Source: JALYNX01 sp035292685 (GTDB lineage: Bacteria; Actinomycetota; Acidimicrobiia; Spongiisociales; ZC4RG35). From it: DNA of 64,000 nt. Each line of letters starts with the position of its first letter. The stretch's first letter is position 1. Shown piece by piece: positions 51,801 to 59,560 of the stretch. A model generated the notes under the pieces. The model made no database searches. It was given only the letters and a program-made list of their open reading frames with translations, and was not told where the DNA came from. The stretch lies in assembly GCA_035292685.1 (NCBI GenBank), contig DATDPP010000031.1:21118-85117 (forward strand), given 5' to 3'. A program made the position numbers and the translations under genes.

Positions 51801-53696
51801 AAAGGTGCAATCGACAAGCGGCTTCCCGACTCCGTCGATGGATTGCCTCGGAGCCAGCTCGCACGGCTGCTCGCCGCCATGTGGTCCGGCGATGGGTGCT
51901 GTAATCGGTCGAGCTCGGGTTCTCAAACAATCTATTACGCCACCTCCTCGCCGGTTCTGGCGGAACAGGTCGCTCACCTCCTGTTGCGTCTCGGGATTCG
52001 CAACACCCTGTCCGCCAAGAGCTTCCGCTACAGGGGCGGTCGGAGGCCCGGATACCAGATACATGTGATTACAGACGAGGGCCTGTCACGGTTCGCGACG
52101 ATGATCGGCCCCTACCTCGTGGGAAAGCGTCGCACCGATCTGGAGAACTTGATGGCCCTCGCCCCTGCGGCCAACAACGTCCGTTCGACCCACGATCAAG
52201 TGCCGGCACGGCAGGTATTTCCGTTGATTCGCGCCGAGGCGACACGGGCCATGACCGAGTCCGGACGTTCGCTGAAGGAGCTCTGCCTTTCGGGAGGCTT
52301 CACCCCCAAGCTGGTCCATTCTCTCGACCCTCGGAAGAGGGGCTACCGGCGGGATACGATCGCGGCAATGGCGAAAGCCTTCGAGTCGACGGAGCTTCGC
52401 GAGCTGGCCGATGCCGATGTGTGGTGGGATCGGGTTGTGTCCATCGTGCCCGACGGATTGGAGATGACCTACGACGTTGAAGTCCCGGGCACCCACAACT
52501 TCGTCGCCGACGACTTCGTCGTCCACAACTCGCATAGCGCGGCCTACGGGTTGGTCGCCTATCAGACTGCGTACCTCAAGGCGCATCACCCCGCCGAATA
52601 CATGGCCGCCTTGCTCACCGCGACCAAGAAGGACAAGGATCGGACTGCGGTATACCTCAACGAGTGCCGCCGAATGGGGATCAAGGTCTTGGTCCCCGAT
52701 GTGAATGAGTCGGGCAGCGATTTCACTGTTCACGACGGTCGAATCCGCTTCGGCCTCTCTGCAGTGCGCAATGTCGGTGATGGTGTGGTTGAGCGGATCA
52801 TCGAGGCCCGCTCCAAAGGGCCATTCCCATCCCTCCAGGATTTCGTGGACCGGGTTGACGTCACCGCTCTCAACAAGAGGACCATGGAGTCGCTGATCAA
52901 GGCCGGCGCCTTCGACGCCTCCGGGGATCCTCGCCGGGGCCTGGCCATGGTCTATGAGCAGATCCTCGACGCCACCGTGGAACGGCGGCGAAATGAGGAC
53001 ATGGGCCAGTTCAGCCTGTTTGCCGGTGACACCGAGGCCGTCCGCGAGAGTCGAATCGAAATCCCGGCTCTGGATTGGCCGCAGAAGATCACGCTCGGGT
53101 TCGAGAAAGAGATGCTCGGCCTCTATGTGTCGGACCATCCCCTCCTGGCTATCGGCCCTTCCCTCGCCGCCGCCACCACCAACGGGATTCGTGACCTCGA
53201 GGAGATGGCCGATCGAATGTCGGTGACGGTCGGCGGTCTGGTCGCCTCGATCACCCGCCGTTGGACCCGGAAGGGGGATCCGATGATCTTCTTCCAATTG
53301 GAGGATCTGGAGGGCTCGGTAGAAGTCATGGCCTTCCCCCGCACGGTCCACGACTTCGGCCCGGCCATCGTCGAGGACGCGGTCGTGGTGGTGGTCGGGA
53401 ACCTCGACAACCGGGGCGACGATGTCAAAGTCATCGCCAGAGAGATCAAGGAACTCGAGGTCAGGGACGACTACTCGGTCCGACTCCAGGTGGCAGCCAC
53501 CCGTCTCTCGCCCGAGATCGTCACCAGGCTCAAAGGGATACTCGCCAATCATCCAGGCTCGGCCACGGTGTTCCTCCACATGTTGAGTGACAGCGGGACC
53601 AAGGTCCTCCGACTCAGCGACACCCATCGGGTCGAGCCGAGGTCCGCGCTGTTCGCCGAGCTCAAAGAGCTACTCGGCCAGAGGGCCGTGATCTGA
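48894..53696 (+). CDS. dnaE: DNA polymerase III alpha subunit with embedded intein
   Basis: A 1600 aa precursor. After removal of the 432 aa intein (residues 781-1212) the exteins total 1168 aa, the usual DnaE1 length. The PHP domain starts HLHVHTEYSMLDGA, the polymerase site has GPGRGSAAGSIVSY and MPDIDMDFDERYR (catalytic Asp triad region), and a C-terminal OB fold (VGGLVASITRRWTRKGDPM) is present. Replicates the chromosome. The intein splits the conserved GFNR/SHSAAY motif near the end of the polymerase core, so splicing is needed for function. Confidence 0.95.
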   Translation: MTAVSFAHLHVHTEYSMLDGAARITDVVTAAAADGQPAIAITDHGVLYGVVDFVKAAREAGIKPIIGIEAYFTDGSRFDRPLGSANKRYHMNLLAENEVGYRNLLQLSSKAYLEGYYYKPRMDFDLLSEHAEGIIATSGCLGGLVPQLLAPESMSEEGNQGQVRDFDAALAAAGRFQDIFGSDNFFIEIQDHGLAAQKAIMPDLLAISKQAGAPLLATNDAHYTRRAEHDAQDVLLCIQTGSLRSDPGRLRFEGSDHYLKTSAEMRQLFSSDSFPGACDNTLWIAERAEVELEFGKILLPHFPVPVGETELTYLRKLVDQGTRERYGPDPAPEVWDRVEHELKIIEEMGFSAYFLIVWDLIRYARENRIRVGPGRGSAAGSIVSYCLRITDLDPLAYGLIFERFLNPGRREMPDIDMDFDERYRADVIKYAAQKYGSDRVAQIVTFSTIKGKQAIRDAARVLGHAYGVGDRIAKAMPPSILGREPTLDQVLTPPPADADSTIKDWYANAQGLRELYEADDAVRETVDAARGVEGLRRQDSIHAAAVVIGPEPLINIVPIQQKGEGAEVVTQYEMYGVQSLGLLKMDFLGLRNLSIIERCLELVEETSGSRVDIDSVPLDDEKTFELLQSGHTIGVFQLEGTAMRSLIRSLKPDSFNDVIASVALYRPGPMGANMHNLYADRKNGRAEVEQLHPALTDKLADTYQIMVYQEQVMTVAQEMAGYSMVEADDLRRAMGKKIKKEMVAQEQRFVQGCMSQGHTEAVGKEIFGLIEHFAGYGFNRCLTGDTTVVEAETGAIRTLRELYDGRVMPSIASLDGWMRVLGSPSNIWQNGVKPVFKLTTRSGRTIRATGNHPFRTVSGWRPLEELGTEDFVAISAGLDWLPTTSMTPPELTLLGYVIAEGNTCHPSSFYIYSGDEEVVQDAVSAMEGFENTRATVDRSKSAVSLYAARVDLRRPSGAVEFIERSGLRHKGAIDKRLPDSVDGLPRSQLARLLAAMWSGDGCCNRSSSGSQTIYYATSSPVLAEQVAHLLLRLGIRNTLSAKSFRYRGGRRPGYQIHVITDEGLSRFATMIGPYLVGKRRTDLENLMALAPAANNVRSTHDQVPARQVFPLIRAEATRAMTESGRSLKELCLSGGFTPKLVHSLDPRKRGYRRDTIAAMAKAFESTELRELADADVWWDRVVSIVPDGLEMTYDVEVPGTHNFVADDFVVHNSHSAAYGLVAYQTAYLKAHHPAEYMAALLTATKKDKDRTAVYLNECRRMGIKVLVPDVNESGSDFTVHDGRIRFGLSAVRNVGDGVVERIIEARSKGPFPSLQDFVDRVDVTALNKRTMESLIKAGAFDASGDPRRGLAMVYEQILDATVERRRNEDMGQFSLFAGDTEAVRESRIEIPALDWPQKITLGFEKEMLGLYVSDHPLLAIGPSLAAATTNGIRDLEEMADRMSVTVGGLVASITRRWTRKGDPMIFFQLEDLEGSVEVMAFPRTVHDFGPAIVEDAVVVVVGNLDNRGDDVKVIAREIKELEVRDDYSVRLQVAATRLSPEIVTRLKGILANHPGSATVFLHMLSDSGTKVLRLSDTHRVEPRSALFAELKELLGQRAVI
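51234..52529 (+). mobile_element. LAGLIDADG-type intein in dnaE
   Basis: Residues 781-1212 of DnaE. The N-terminal block begins CLTGDTTV (Cys1), block B is ATGNHPFRTVSGW, block F is YDVEVPGTHNFVADDF, and block G is FVVHN, followed by extein Ser+1. The middle carries two LAGLIDADG-like helices (LLGYVIAEGNT and LARLLAAMWSGDGC) of a homing endonuclease. Insertion is between GFNR and SHSAAY. Both splice and endonuclease motifs look intact. Confidence 0.92.
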
Positions 53697-53697
53697 G

Positions 53698-54504
53698 TCA
53701 GCGCCGATGGGGCGCGCTCTGTTCTTGGCGGATCCGGGCCAGTGCGCTGGCCCGTCCGTGGCGCCGGCCCAGCGCGTAGGCACCGGTTGCGGCGGCTGCC
53801 CCTAGCGTCCCCATGACAGTCATCGCCACCGCCCGTTTGGTGCGCCGGGCGAAGATGACCACTGGCCAGCCTCTCTCATGGGCCACCCGCTCCAACTCGG
53901 AGTCGGGATTGACCGCCACCGGATGACCCACCATCTTCAGCATCGGGAGATCGGACACGGAGTCGGAATAGGCGTAGCTCCGTTCCAGGTCGTAGCCGAG
54001 GTCGGAGGAGAGCTTTTCGAGGGCTTCGACCTTGCCGACTCCGTAGACGAAGGGGCCGTCCAGTTCACCGGTGTAATGCCCGGCGACGACCTTCATCCGA
54101 GTGCCGATGGCGCCGGTCATTCCGAGGGAGCGGGCCAGCGGCTCGACGATCTCGTGCGGAGAAGCCGAGACGATCCACGTGTCGCGAGCGGCCTCGTGAT
54201 GCATCTTGAGCAACTTGCGGGCCTCGGGTCTCACCCTGGCCACGAGCTTGGGCATGACGGCGGCCCCCACGCTCTCCAGGGCCCGTACCGATGAGCCGCC
54301 CATTCCAGAGAGCAGGTCCCCCTTGGCATCTGTGGATTCGCCCTTGTCTCCCGTGAGCTTGAAGGAGATGGCGACGATGGCCCATCTCCCCAAGTCCGCT
54401 CCGGAGGCCAGGCCCTGTCGCCAGGCCTCGATGCCAAAGGGAAGGGCAGAGGCACCCGAGATCAAGGTCCGGTCGAGGTCGAAGAAGGCGGCGCTGCTCG
54501 CCAT
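53698..54504 (-). CDS. HAD-IB family phosphatase (SerB-like)
   Basis: A protein of about 268 aa from ATG 54504; a TTG at 54537 would overlap the upstream gene. Motif I is FFDLDRTLISG, motif II VSASPHEIVEPLA, motif III Lys in KVEALEKLS, and motif IV AYSDSVSDLPMLKMVG. The C-terminal 30 residues contain one hydrophobic helix (AVAMTVMGTLGAAAATGAYA), suggesting a membrane tail. Substrate unknown. It ends 2 bases from the convergent dnaE. Confidence 0.85.
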   Translation of the reverse strand: MASSAAFFDLDRTLISGASALPFGIEAWRQGLASGADLGRWAIVAISFKLTGDKGESTDAKGDLLSGMGGSSVRALESVGAAVMPKLVARVRPEARKLLKMHHEAARDTWIVSASPHEIVEPLARSLGMTGAIGTRMKVVAGHYTGELDGPFVYGVGKVEALEKLSSDLGYDLERSYAYSDSVSDLPMLKMVGHPVAVNPDSELERVAHERGWPVVIFARRTKRAVAMTVMGTLGAAAATGAYALGRRHGRASALARIRQEQSAPHRR

Positions 54505-54523
54505 GCCCGCAAGGCTATTCCCG

Positions 54524-55558
54524 CTATTCGATTCCAAATGAGCCCCATGGCATCTCGTGTGCGTCGTCCAGCATCCCCGCCAGGCTGTCGAGGGAGTTGG
54601 GCGGGATCATCGACCAGGGGATCGTCGCCACCTGGGCCCCGTATCGGGCGGAGAACTCGTCACGGGTGTCCCGCTGGCGGACAGTCTCCGCGCTCCATCG
54701 GGCCAGGTTGCTTGCCAGAGCCGGCGGAGCATCGCCAGGCACCGACGCCGTTGCCCAAGCTTCGGGCAGGATCCGGTTGAAGACGACCGCGGCCGGCGTC
54801 GAGGCCAGCTTTGGCAACGCCCTATAGAACTTGATCGCTTCCCAGACCGGCGCCGGGTCGGAAGTGGTGATGACCAGGATCGCCGCCGATCGAAGAACCC
54901 GCTCGATCTCACGGCCGCGCTGTGACACTCCGTCATACGTTGTGCGAAGGTCGAGCAGGAACTCGGCGACTCGCTCGAGAAGGTCGGAGCCGAGGATCGA
55001 GTCCGCAACCCGGAGCACGGGGCGGCCGGCGATATTGAAGAGGAGCCGACGCCCAGGGAGGGGCCCTCCTGTCATCCAACGCAACAACCGGCCACCCACC
55101 AGATCGGCCATCTGGGCCGGCGCGGTGAAGAAGTCGATGCCACCGCCCGAAGGCGGGGTGTCGACCACCACCAAGTCCCATGCCCTGGCCTGCACGAAGG
55201 TCACCGCCTGATCGGCTGCGGCATAAGCCTGCGATGCCGGGAAGTGCTCGGAGGCCGCCTGGAAGAACTCGTTGTCGGCAAGCCTGGTGGCCACCGCGGG
55301 GTCGGCATGTCGCATGGCGACCGCCCGCCACGACGCCGACGCGTCGAGCATCGCGGCCCAGAGGTTGGGCTCATCGACGTGGGGCTGTGGGTCATTTCCG
55401 AGATCGGATACTCCGAGCGTGGCGGCGAGACGTCGCGCCGGGTCGACCGTCACCACCAGGGTTCTCATCCCGCTGCGCGCCGCCCTGATCGCGATGGCGG
55501 CCGCGACCGTGGTCTTTCCGACCCCCCCGGCGCCGGTGACGATAAGGGTCGTGGTCAT
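54524..55558 (-). CDS. ArsA/Get3-like ATPase, second of a tandem pair
   Basis: A 344 aa P-loop ATPase from ATG 55558. VTGAGGVGKTTVAAAIA is the deviant Walker A, VTVDPARRLAATLG switch I, and LVVVDTPPSGGGIDFFTAP the switch II/A-loop area. The gene pair corresponds in layout to mycobacterial Rv3679-Rv3680, reported as Get3-like. ATGA overlap with the upstream ATPase gene. No metal cysteine site. A membrane-protein targeting or metabolic-stress role is more likely than arsenite export. Confidence 0.85.
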   Translation of the reverse strand: MTTTLIVTGAGGVGKTTVAAAIAIRAARSGMRTLVVTVDPARRLAATLGVSDLGNDPQPHVDEPNLWAAMLDASASWRAVAMRHADPAVATRLADNEFFQAASEHFPASQAYAAADQAVTFVQARAWDLVVVDTPPSGGGIDFFTAPAQMADLVGGRLLRWMTGGPLPGRRLLFNIAGRPVLRVADSILGSDLLERVAEFLLDLRTTYDGVSQRGREIERVLRSAAILVITTSDPAPVWEAIKFYRALPKLASTPAAVVFNRILPEAWATASVPGDAPPALASNLARWSAETVRQRDTRDEFSARYGAQVATIPWSMIPPNSLDSLAGMLDDAHEMPWGSFGIE

Positions 55559-56415
55559 GTGATCGCCTCGAACTCGTCGCACATCCGGGCTGCCACTTCA
55601 CCGGGGGTGAACAGACCGAACAGGTAGGGGAGTTGATGCTGGGGGGGAAGCCGCCGCAGCCACTCCTGCTGTTCGCCCCATAACGAACGATGAAGCTCGG
55701 CTGCCTCGCCGAGCGGGCCCGGCGGGGACGATGGATCGGTGAGCTCATCCAGGACACGGTTGGCGATGATCCTGGGCGCGGCTATCACCTTCTCGGCGGC
55801 CAGCCACTCCAACGTCTCCTCGGTCTCGGTTGTGGGCAGCTCTTCGGGGAGAGTGACGAGGAGCATCTCGGTGACTTCGGGGTCAGCGAGGATGTCACGC
55901 ATCAAGTCAGCCTGGGCTCTCACCTTGCCCCCAGGCACCAGCTCGGCGATGGTCACGGGGGCACGCAAGTAAGACCCGATCTGACCGGTGGGCGGTGCGT
56001 CCGCGATCACCACGTCCCACCGATCCTCCTTCACTTCCCAGAGCGCCTTGCCGATCGTGATTATCTCCCTGATCCCGGGTGCCGTGGTGGCCAGGGCGTC
56101 GAAGGCGCGTGCGAACGGCCCGAAGGCGGTGCTGCCGCGGATGTTGAGCTGGATTCCCAGGTACTCCAAAAGGGCGTCGGAGCGCACCATCCGCATCGCG
56201 TGCAGCCCGGGTCTGACCTCCCTGGGCTCGAACTCGAGGGAACTGGTCCCGAAATGGGCGGACAACCCACCTGGTGAGCCCATCTCCATCGCCAGGACCC
56301 GCTTCCCGCGTCGTTGGGCGAGCAGGGCCAGACCCGCGCTCACTGCGGATTTCCCGACGCCTCCCTTCCCCGAGACGATGAGGAGCCGTTTTTCGAGCAC
56401 CTGGTCGCGCCTCAA
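55555..56415 (-). CDS. ArsA/Get3-like ATPase, first of a tandem pair
   Basis: A 286 aa ATPase. VSGKGGVGKSAVSAGLA is the deviant Walker A with Ser after the Lys, LAMEMGSPGGLSAHFG switch I, and VVIADAPPTGQIGSYLRAP switch II. It probably pairs with the following ATPase to form a heterodimer, as the two genes overlap and both have complete nucleotide sites. Starts 3 bases after the small upstream gene ends. Confidence 0.85.
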   Translation of the reverse strand: MRRDQVLEKRLLIVSGKGGVGKSAVSAGLALLAQRRGKRVLAMEMGSPGGLSAHFGTSSLEFEPREVRPGLHAMRMVRSDALLEYLGIQLNIRGSTAFGPFARAFDALATTAPGIREIITIGKALWEVKEDRWDVVIADAPPTGQIGSYLRAPVTIAELVPGGKVRAQADLMRDILADPEVTEMLLVTLPEELPTTETEETLEWLAAEKVIAAPRIIANRVLDELTDPSSPPGPLGEAAELHRSLWGEQQEWLRRLPPQHQLPYLFGLFTPGEVAARMCDEFEAIT

Positions 56416-56418
56416 CCT

Positions 56419-56634
56419 TCAGCTGCCGCTGAGGGGGATCCGGAGCACGAGATGGTCGTCCTCGACACTCCAGATCGCATTGCCGACCAGTGCGTAGTCG
56501 GTGTAGTCGCGTTGCGCCTGCTCGATGAACAGCTTGCGCTCGTCACCGGCAACGGGTGGCAGCGGACGGTCCTTGACCGCCGTGGCACGCTCCTGGAACC
56601 GTCGCAGCATGGCGTCTACGTCGAATTGGGCCAT
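56419..56634 (-). CDS. conserved small protein upstream of the ArsA pair
   Basis: A 71 aa protein: FDVDAMLRRFQERATAVKDR, then PLPPVAGDERKLFIEQAQRDY, and a beta-rich end (LVGNAIWSVEDDHLVLRIPL). This layout recurs in actinobacteria near ArsA/Get3-like genes; I know of no assigned function. Three bases from the next gene, so one operon. Confidence 0.7.
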   Translation of the reverse strand: MAQFDVDAMLRRFQERATAVKDRPLPPVAGDERKLFIEQAQRDYTDYALVGNAIWSVEDDHLVLRIPLSGS

Positions 56635-56646
56635 AGGGGGACGTTA

Positions 56647-56715
56647 TCCGTTTTCCGTTGTCCGTTTTCCGTTCCAGATCAAGGATGACGGATTACGGAG
56701 AACGGAGGACGGCGG
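56647..56715. repeat. TCCGTNN heptamer palindrome, copy C
   Basis: Four tandem heptamers (TCCGTTT, TCCGTTG, TCCGTTT, TCCGTTC) run 56647-56674, then reversed units follow after about 12 bases (ACGGATTACGG, AGAACGG, AGGACGG) to about 56712. The reversed arm enters the 3' end of the ThyX-like gene, whose stop is at 56693-56695. It lies between two genes on the minus strand. Confidence 0.8.
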
Positions 56716-58354
56716 AGGTCCTCCGGGCCTCCGCTCTTCGTTCGCCTTCCAATCGCCGCAGGTCGACGTCGGTGTGGTCCACGTAGGTCATGGCATCTGC
56801 GATGAGATGATGCCCGGCAACATCGCGGATCGCCCGGTGCATGGCGTGGGCCACGGCGCGGTAGGCAGGGTGACCAGCCGGCTGACTTCTGAGCTCTATG
56901 AGATGAAACGCCTGGCGCGGGCTCATCTCCATGACGAATCGGACGTTGTAGGCGAAGGGGACCACATACTGCGCTATCTCGGATCCGGTGTCGGCGCGCA
57001 TTGTCTCGTAGAGCTCCCCGGCATCGTCCATCACCGATACCCACTCATCCGCCAGCCCATGCTCGATGATGTCTGCGGGAAGGTCGTAGCCGAGCCGGGT
57101 TGAGAAGCGCTGCCACTCGAGGGTCATGAGACGGTGCCGTTGCAGGTCGCGAAAAGCGCCGATGTCACAGCTCACGTCGAATCGGTAGCTGGTTCGCTCC
57201 ATCGCCCGTCCCGGCTTGTGACGCCGGTTGGCCCGCTGTCCCACCATGGCCGCGATCAACTCCGCCTTTTCCGCCTCGGTGATTTCCCCCACCAGTCGTT
57301 GCAGGGCCTCATCAGGCAGCTCTGATACCGCGTATAGGGCCGCGGCGGCGATCTTGGTCTCGGCGTCGGGGTCCCAGTCGGTGAGCGTCACCGAGGGCCC
57401 CACATCGGACGGAGGGCCGAGGTGGACGGCTCTTGCCTCCAGGTCGTCGTGGACATCCGCCAGATAGCGTGACCATCGCATCCCTCGATCCTCGAGATCG
57501 ACTCGGGTGAGGAAGGAGGGGATGATCTTGCGGAGCTCGAAGAGCATCATCGCCCCGTACTCCCGGATCTCCCGCACCGGGCTGGCCTGCATCCGGACCA
57601 GCGCCATCTCGTACGCCTGTCCCGTTCCGTAGATGCCCACATTGGAGAGGGTGGAGACCGGCAGGAGTCCGCGCACGGTGTCGCACGCCTTGGCCCGGAT
57701 GGTCGCATTCCACACCATCTTGGATTCGTCTTCTGTCAGGGGGTGGCGCTCCTCGTAGACACCGATCATGTACGCCACCATGCGGGCATAGACCTCGAAC
57801 GACCGTTGCATGTGCCGTGTGTAGGCAGCGGCGTGCCTCGAGCTCTCGACCTCGTCCGGTGTCAGGTATCGAAATCTTCCCCCGAGCGGGGCGTCGTAGC
57901 GGATGTAACGGGTCGACTGTTCGAGATAGGCGGCGAGACGACCCCATTCCAAGACCTTGGTGAGCAGGTTGGACGCCTGCTCACATGCCAGATGGGCGCC
58001 ACCGAGTTGAGCTACAGAGTCGTCGCCGTAATCGAAGAAGATCCTTTGGTAGAGCTGTTCGGCGTGTTGGGTCGAGCCCATCGGGTCGGAGGCGATCACG
58101 GCGGTCATCGAGTCGATCCCGAAGTCGGCGTCGGTGACGAACTCGTCGAGGAAGAGACGGCGCAACGACTTGGAGGAACGGGAGTAGCGGGCGAAGAGGG
58201 CCCCCTTCACCACCTCGGGGAGGTTGATCAATCCGAAGACAGGTCGATCGACGTTGGTGAAGAACCTGCCCAGGACAGCCGTCTCTTCGGCGGTGAACGG
58301 TTCCTGGAAGTAAACGGGCACTGACACCGATTGTATGCCTGATTGCAGGGTCAC
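56693..58354 (-). CDS. duplicated-domain ThyX-like flavin-dependent thymidylate synthase
   Basis: A 553 aa protein, about twice the 220-250 aa of ThyX. The first half has GDDSVAQLGGAHLACEQASN, then YLEQSTRYIRYD (Q-S-x-R-Y of the dUMP site). The second half has RDLQRHRLMTLEWQRFSTRLG, matching the R-H-R-x7-S-x-R signature. Two Thy1 domains in tandem are typical of a group of long actinobacterial ThyX-like proteins. Start GTG 58354. The last codons (RTSAVLRSP) fall within the heptamer repeat. Whether it makes dTMP or acts otherwise is not known. Confidence 0.78.
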   Translation of the reverse strand: MTLQSGIQSVSVPVYFQEPFTAEETAVLGRFFTNVDRPVFGLINLPEVVKGALFARYSRSSKSLRRLFLDEFVTDADFGIDSMTAVIASDPMGSTQHAEQLYQRIFFDYGDDSVAQLGGAHLACEQASNLLTKVLEWGRLAAYLEQSTRYIRYDAPLGGRFRYLTPDEVESSRHAAAYTRHMQRSFEVYARMVAYMIGVYEERHPLTEDESKMVWNATIRAKACDTVRGLLPVSTLSNVGIYGTGQAYEMALVRMQASPVREIREYGAMMLFELRKIIPSFLTRVDLEDRGMRWSRYLADVHDDLEARAVHLGPPSDVGPSVTLTDWDPDAETKIAAAALYAVSELPDEALQRLVGEITEAEKAELIAAMVGQRANRRHKPGRAMERTSYRFDVSCDIGAFRDLQRHRLMTLEWQRFSTRLGYDLPADIIEHGLADEWVSVMDDAGELYETMRADTGSEIAQYVVPFAYNVRFVMEMSPRQAFHLIELRSQPAGHPAYRAVAHAMHRAIRDVAGHHLIADAMTYVDHTDVDLRRLEGERRAEARRTSAVLRSP

Positions 58355-58374
58355 CCGGTTACCGTTTCGGCATA

Positions 58375-58653
58375 GTGGTGTTGTTGTTGATACGTGTTGG
58401 CACCTTCGTGTTGTCCGCGCTGGCCATCGGGATCGCGGTGGTTCCGCTCATGGTGTTGATCGACCTCCTCGACGGGGGGACGGGTTGGGGCCTCTGTCCG
58501 GCCGGTCTTCAGGCTTGCTCCAACCCATACACCACCGCTGCGGAATTCGCGGTGATCCTGACCCTGGGCTTTCTGGCCAGTGTGATGGGGATCAGGCTTC
58601 TGATGCGTCTCGCCCGCCGTCTTCAGTCCGGGGAGTACCAGGTCACTCAATGA
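58375..58653 (+). CDS. small membrane protein
   Basis: A 92 aa protein with two hydrophobic helices (about 2-28 and 53-72), two cysteines in the intervening loop (GLCPAGLQAC), and a short basic tail (RLARRLQSGEYQ). Unrecognised. Divergent from the ThyX-like gene by 20 bases; its stop overlaps the 3' end of the convergent transporter gene. Confidence 0.6.
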   Translation: MVLLLIRVGTFVLSALAIGIAVVPLMVLIDLLDGGTGWGLCPAGLQACSNPYTTAAEFAVILTLGFLASVMGIRLLMRLARRLQSGEYQVTQ

Positions 58654-59552
58654 GTCGGGGTGACTGATTCGGCCTCGATCCAGGCCGGGTCGGTCTGTTT
58701 GGTGATCACGATGTAGATCGCGCCGAGGATCAATAGGGCGCCTCCCCAGGCAGCCGGGGTCAACCTCTCACCGAGCACCACCCAGGCCGTAGCCAAACCG
58801 AACGCAGGCTCCGCGGCGAGGACCACCGCGGTGGTGTTGGGGCCGACGATGGTTTGGGACCAGATCTGGAGGATGAAGGCCCCAACGCTCACCCCAAACG
58901 CAGTCAGTGCCAAGGCTCCCCAGACTGATTGCGGTGGCAGGCCGGGGCTTTCCAGGGCGTAGGAGAACGGGAACGCCAATGTCGCCGCGACTGCGAGCTG
59001 CACCGTGGTGAAGGGGACTACCGGGTGATGCGGCGCGAATCGAGAGACCGCGAGGATGTAGCAAGCGAAGACGAAGGCGCATCCAAGGGTGAGCAGGTCC
59101 CCACGCTGGAAGTCCAGATCGTTGGTCCCGGTGAGGAGAACCAGGCCGACGAATGAGAGGCTCGCGGCCCCAATGATCCACCAACCCGGGGCCTTTGCCG
59201 CGAACACGGCGGAGAGGAGTGGGGTGATCACCACGTAGAGGCCGGTGATCAGCGCCGAGTTGGCGGCGCCGGTGAGGACCAGACCGGAGGTTTGGAGGGC
59301 GTACCCGGTGAAGAGAATCAGGCCGACGATTGATCCGTGAAGCCAGATCTTCTTCCCTCTCGGGAATGCAAACAACGCCAGGGCCACCGCGCCGAGGAAA
59401 AACCGCCAAGCGACGAAGGCGATCGGCGGATAGTCCTCGACCGCGGTCTTGATCACCACGAAGGTCGCCCCGTACAGGAGCGCGGCCACCAAGAGGGCCG
59501 ACACGGCGCGGCTGTTGTCGGAGCTGAACACGGGGCGAGACAATAGGGCCAA
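58647..59552 (-). CDS. DMT/EamA-family transporter
   Basis: A 301 aa protein with ten hydrophobic helices in two EamA repeats (about 15-145 and 155-290). LLYGATFVVIKTAVEDYPPI and FVAWRFFLGAVAL begin the first repeat; AEPAFGLATAWVVLGERLTP and WGGALLILGAIYI end the second. Exports a metabolite such as an amino acid; which one is unknown. Start codon ATG 59552, divergent from nth by 8 bases. Confidence 0.88.
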   Translation of the reverse strand: MALLSRPVFSSDNSRAVSALLVAALLYGATFVVIKTAVEDYPPIAFVAWRFFLGAVALALFAFPRGKKIWLHGSIVGLILFTGYALQTSGLVLTGAANSALITGLYVVITPLLSAVFAAKAPGWWIIGAASLSFVGLVLLTGTNDLDFQRGDLLTLGCAFVFACYILAVSRFAPHHPVVPFTTVQLAVAATLAFPFSYALESPGLPPQSVWGALALTAFGVSVGAFILQIWSQTIVGPNTTAVVLAAEPAFGLATAWVVLGERLTPAAWGGALLILGAIYIVITKQTDPAWIEAESVTPTH

Positions 59553-59560
59553 CCCGTACG

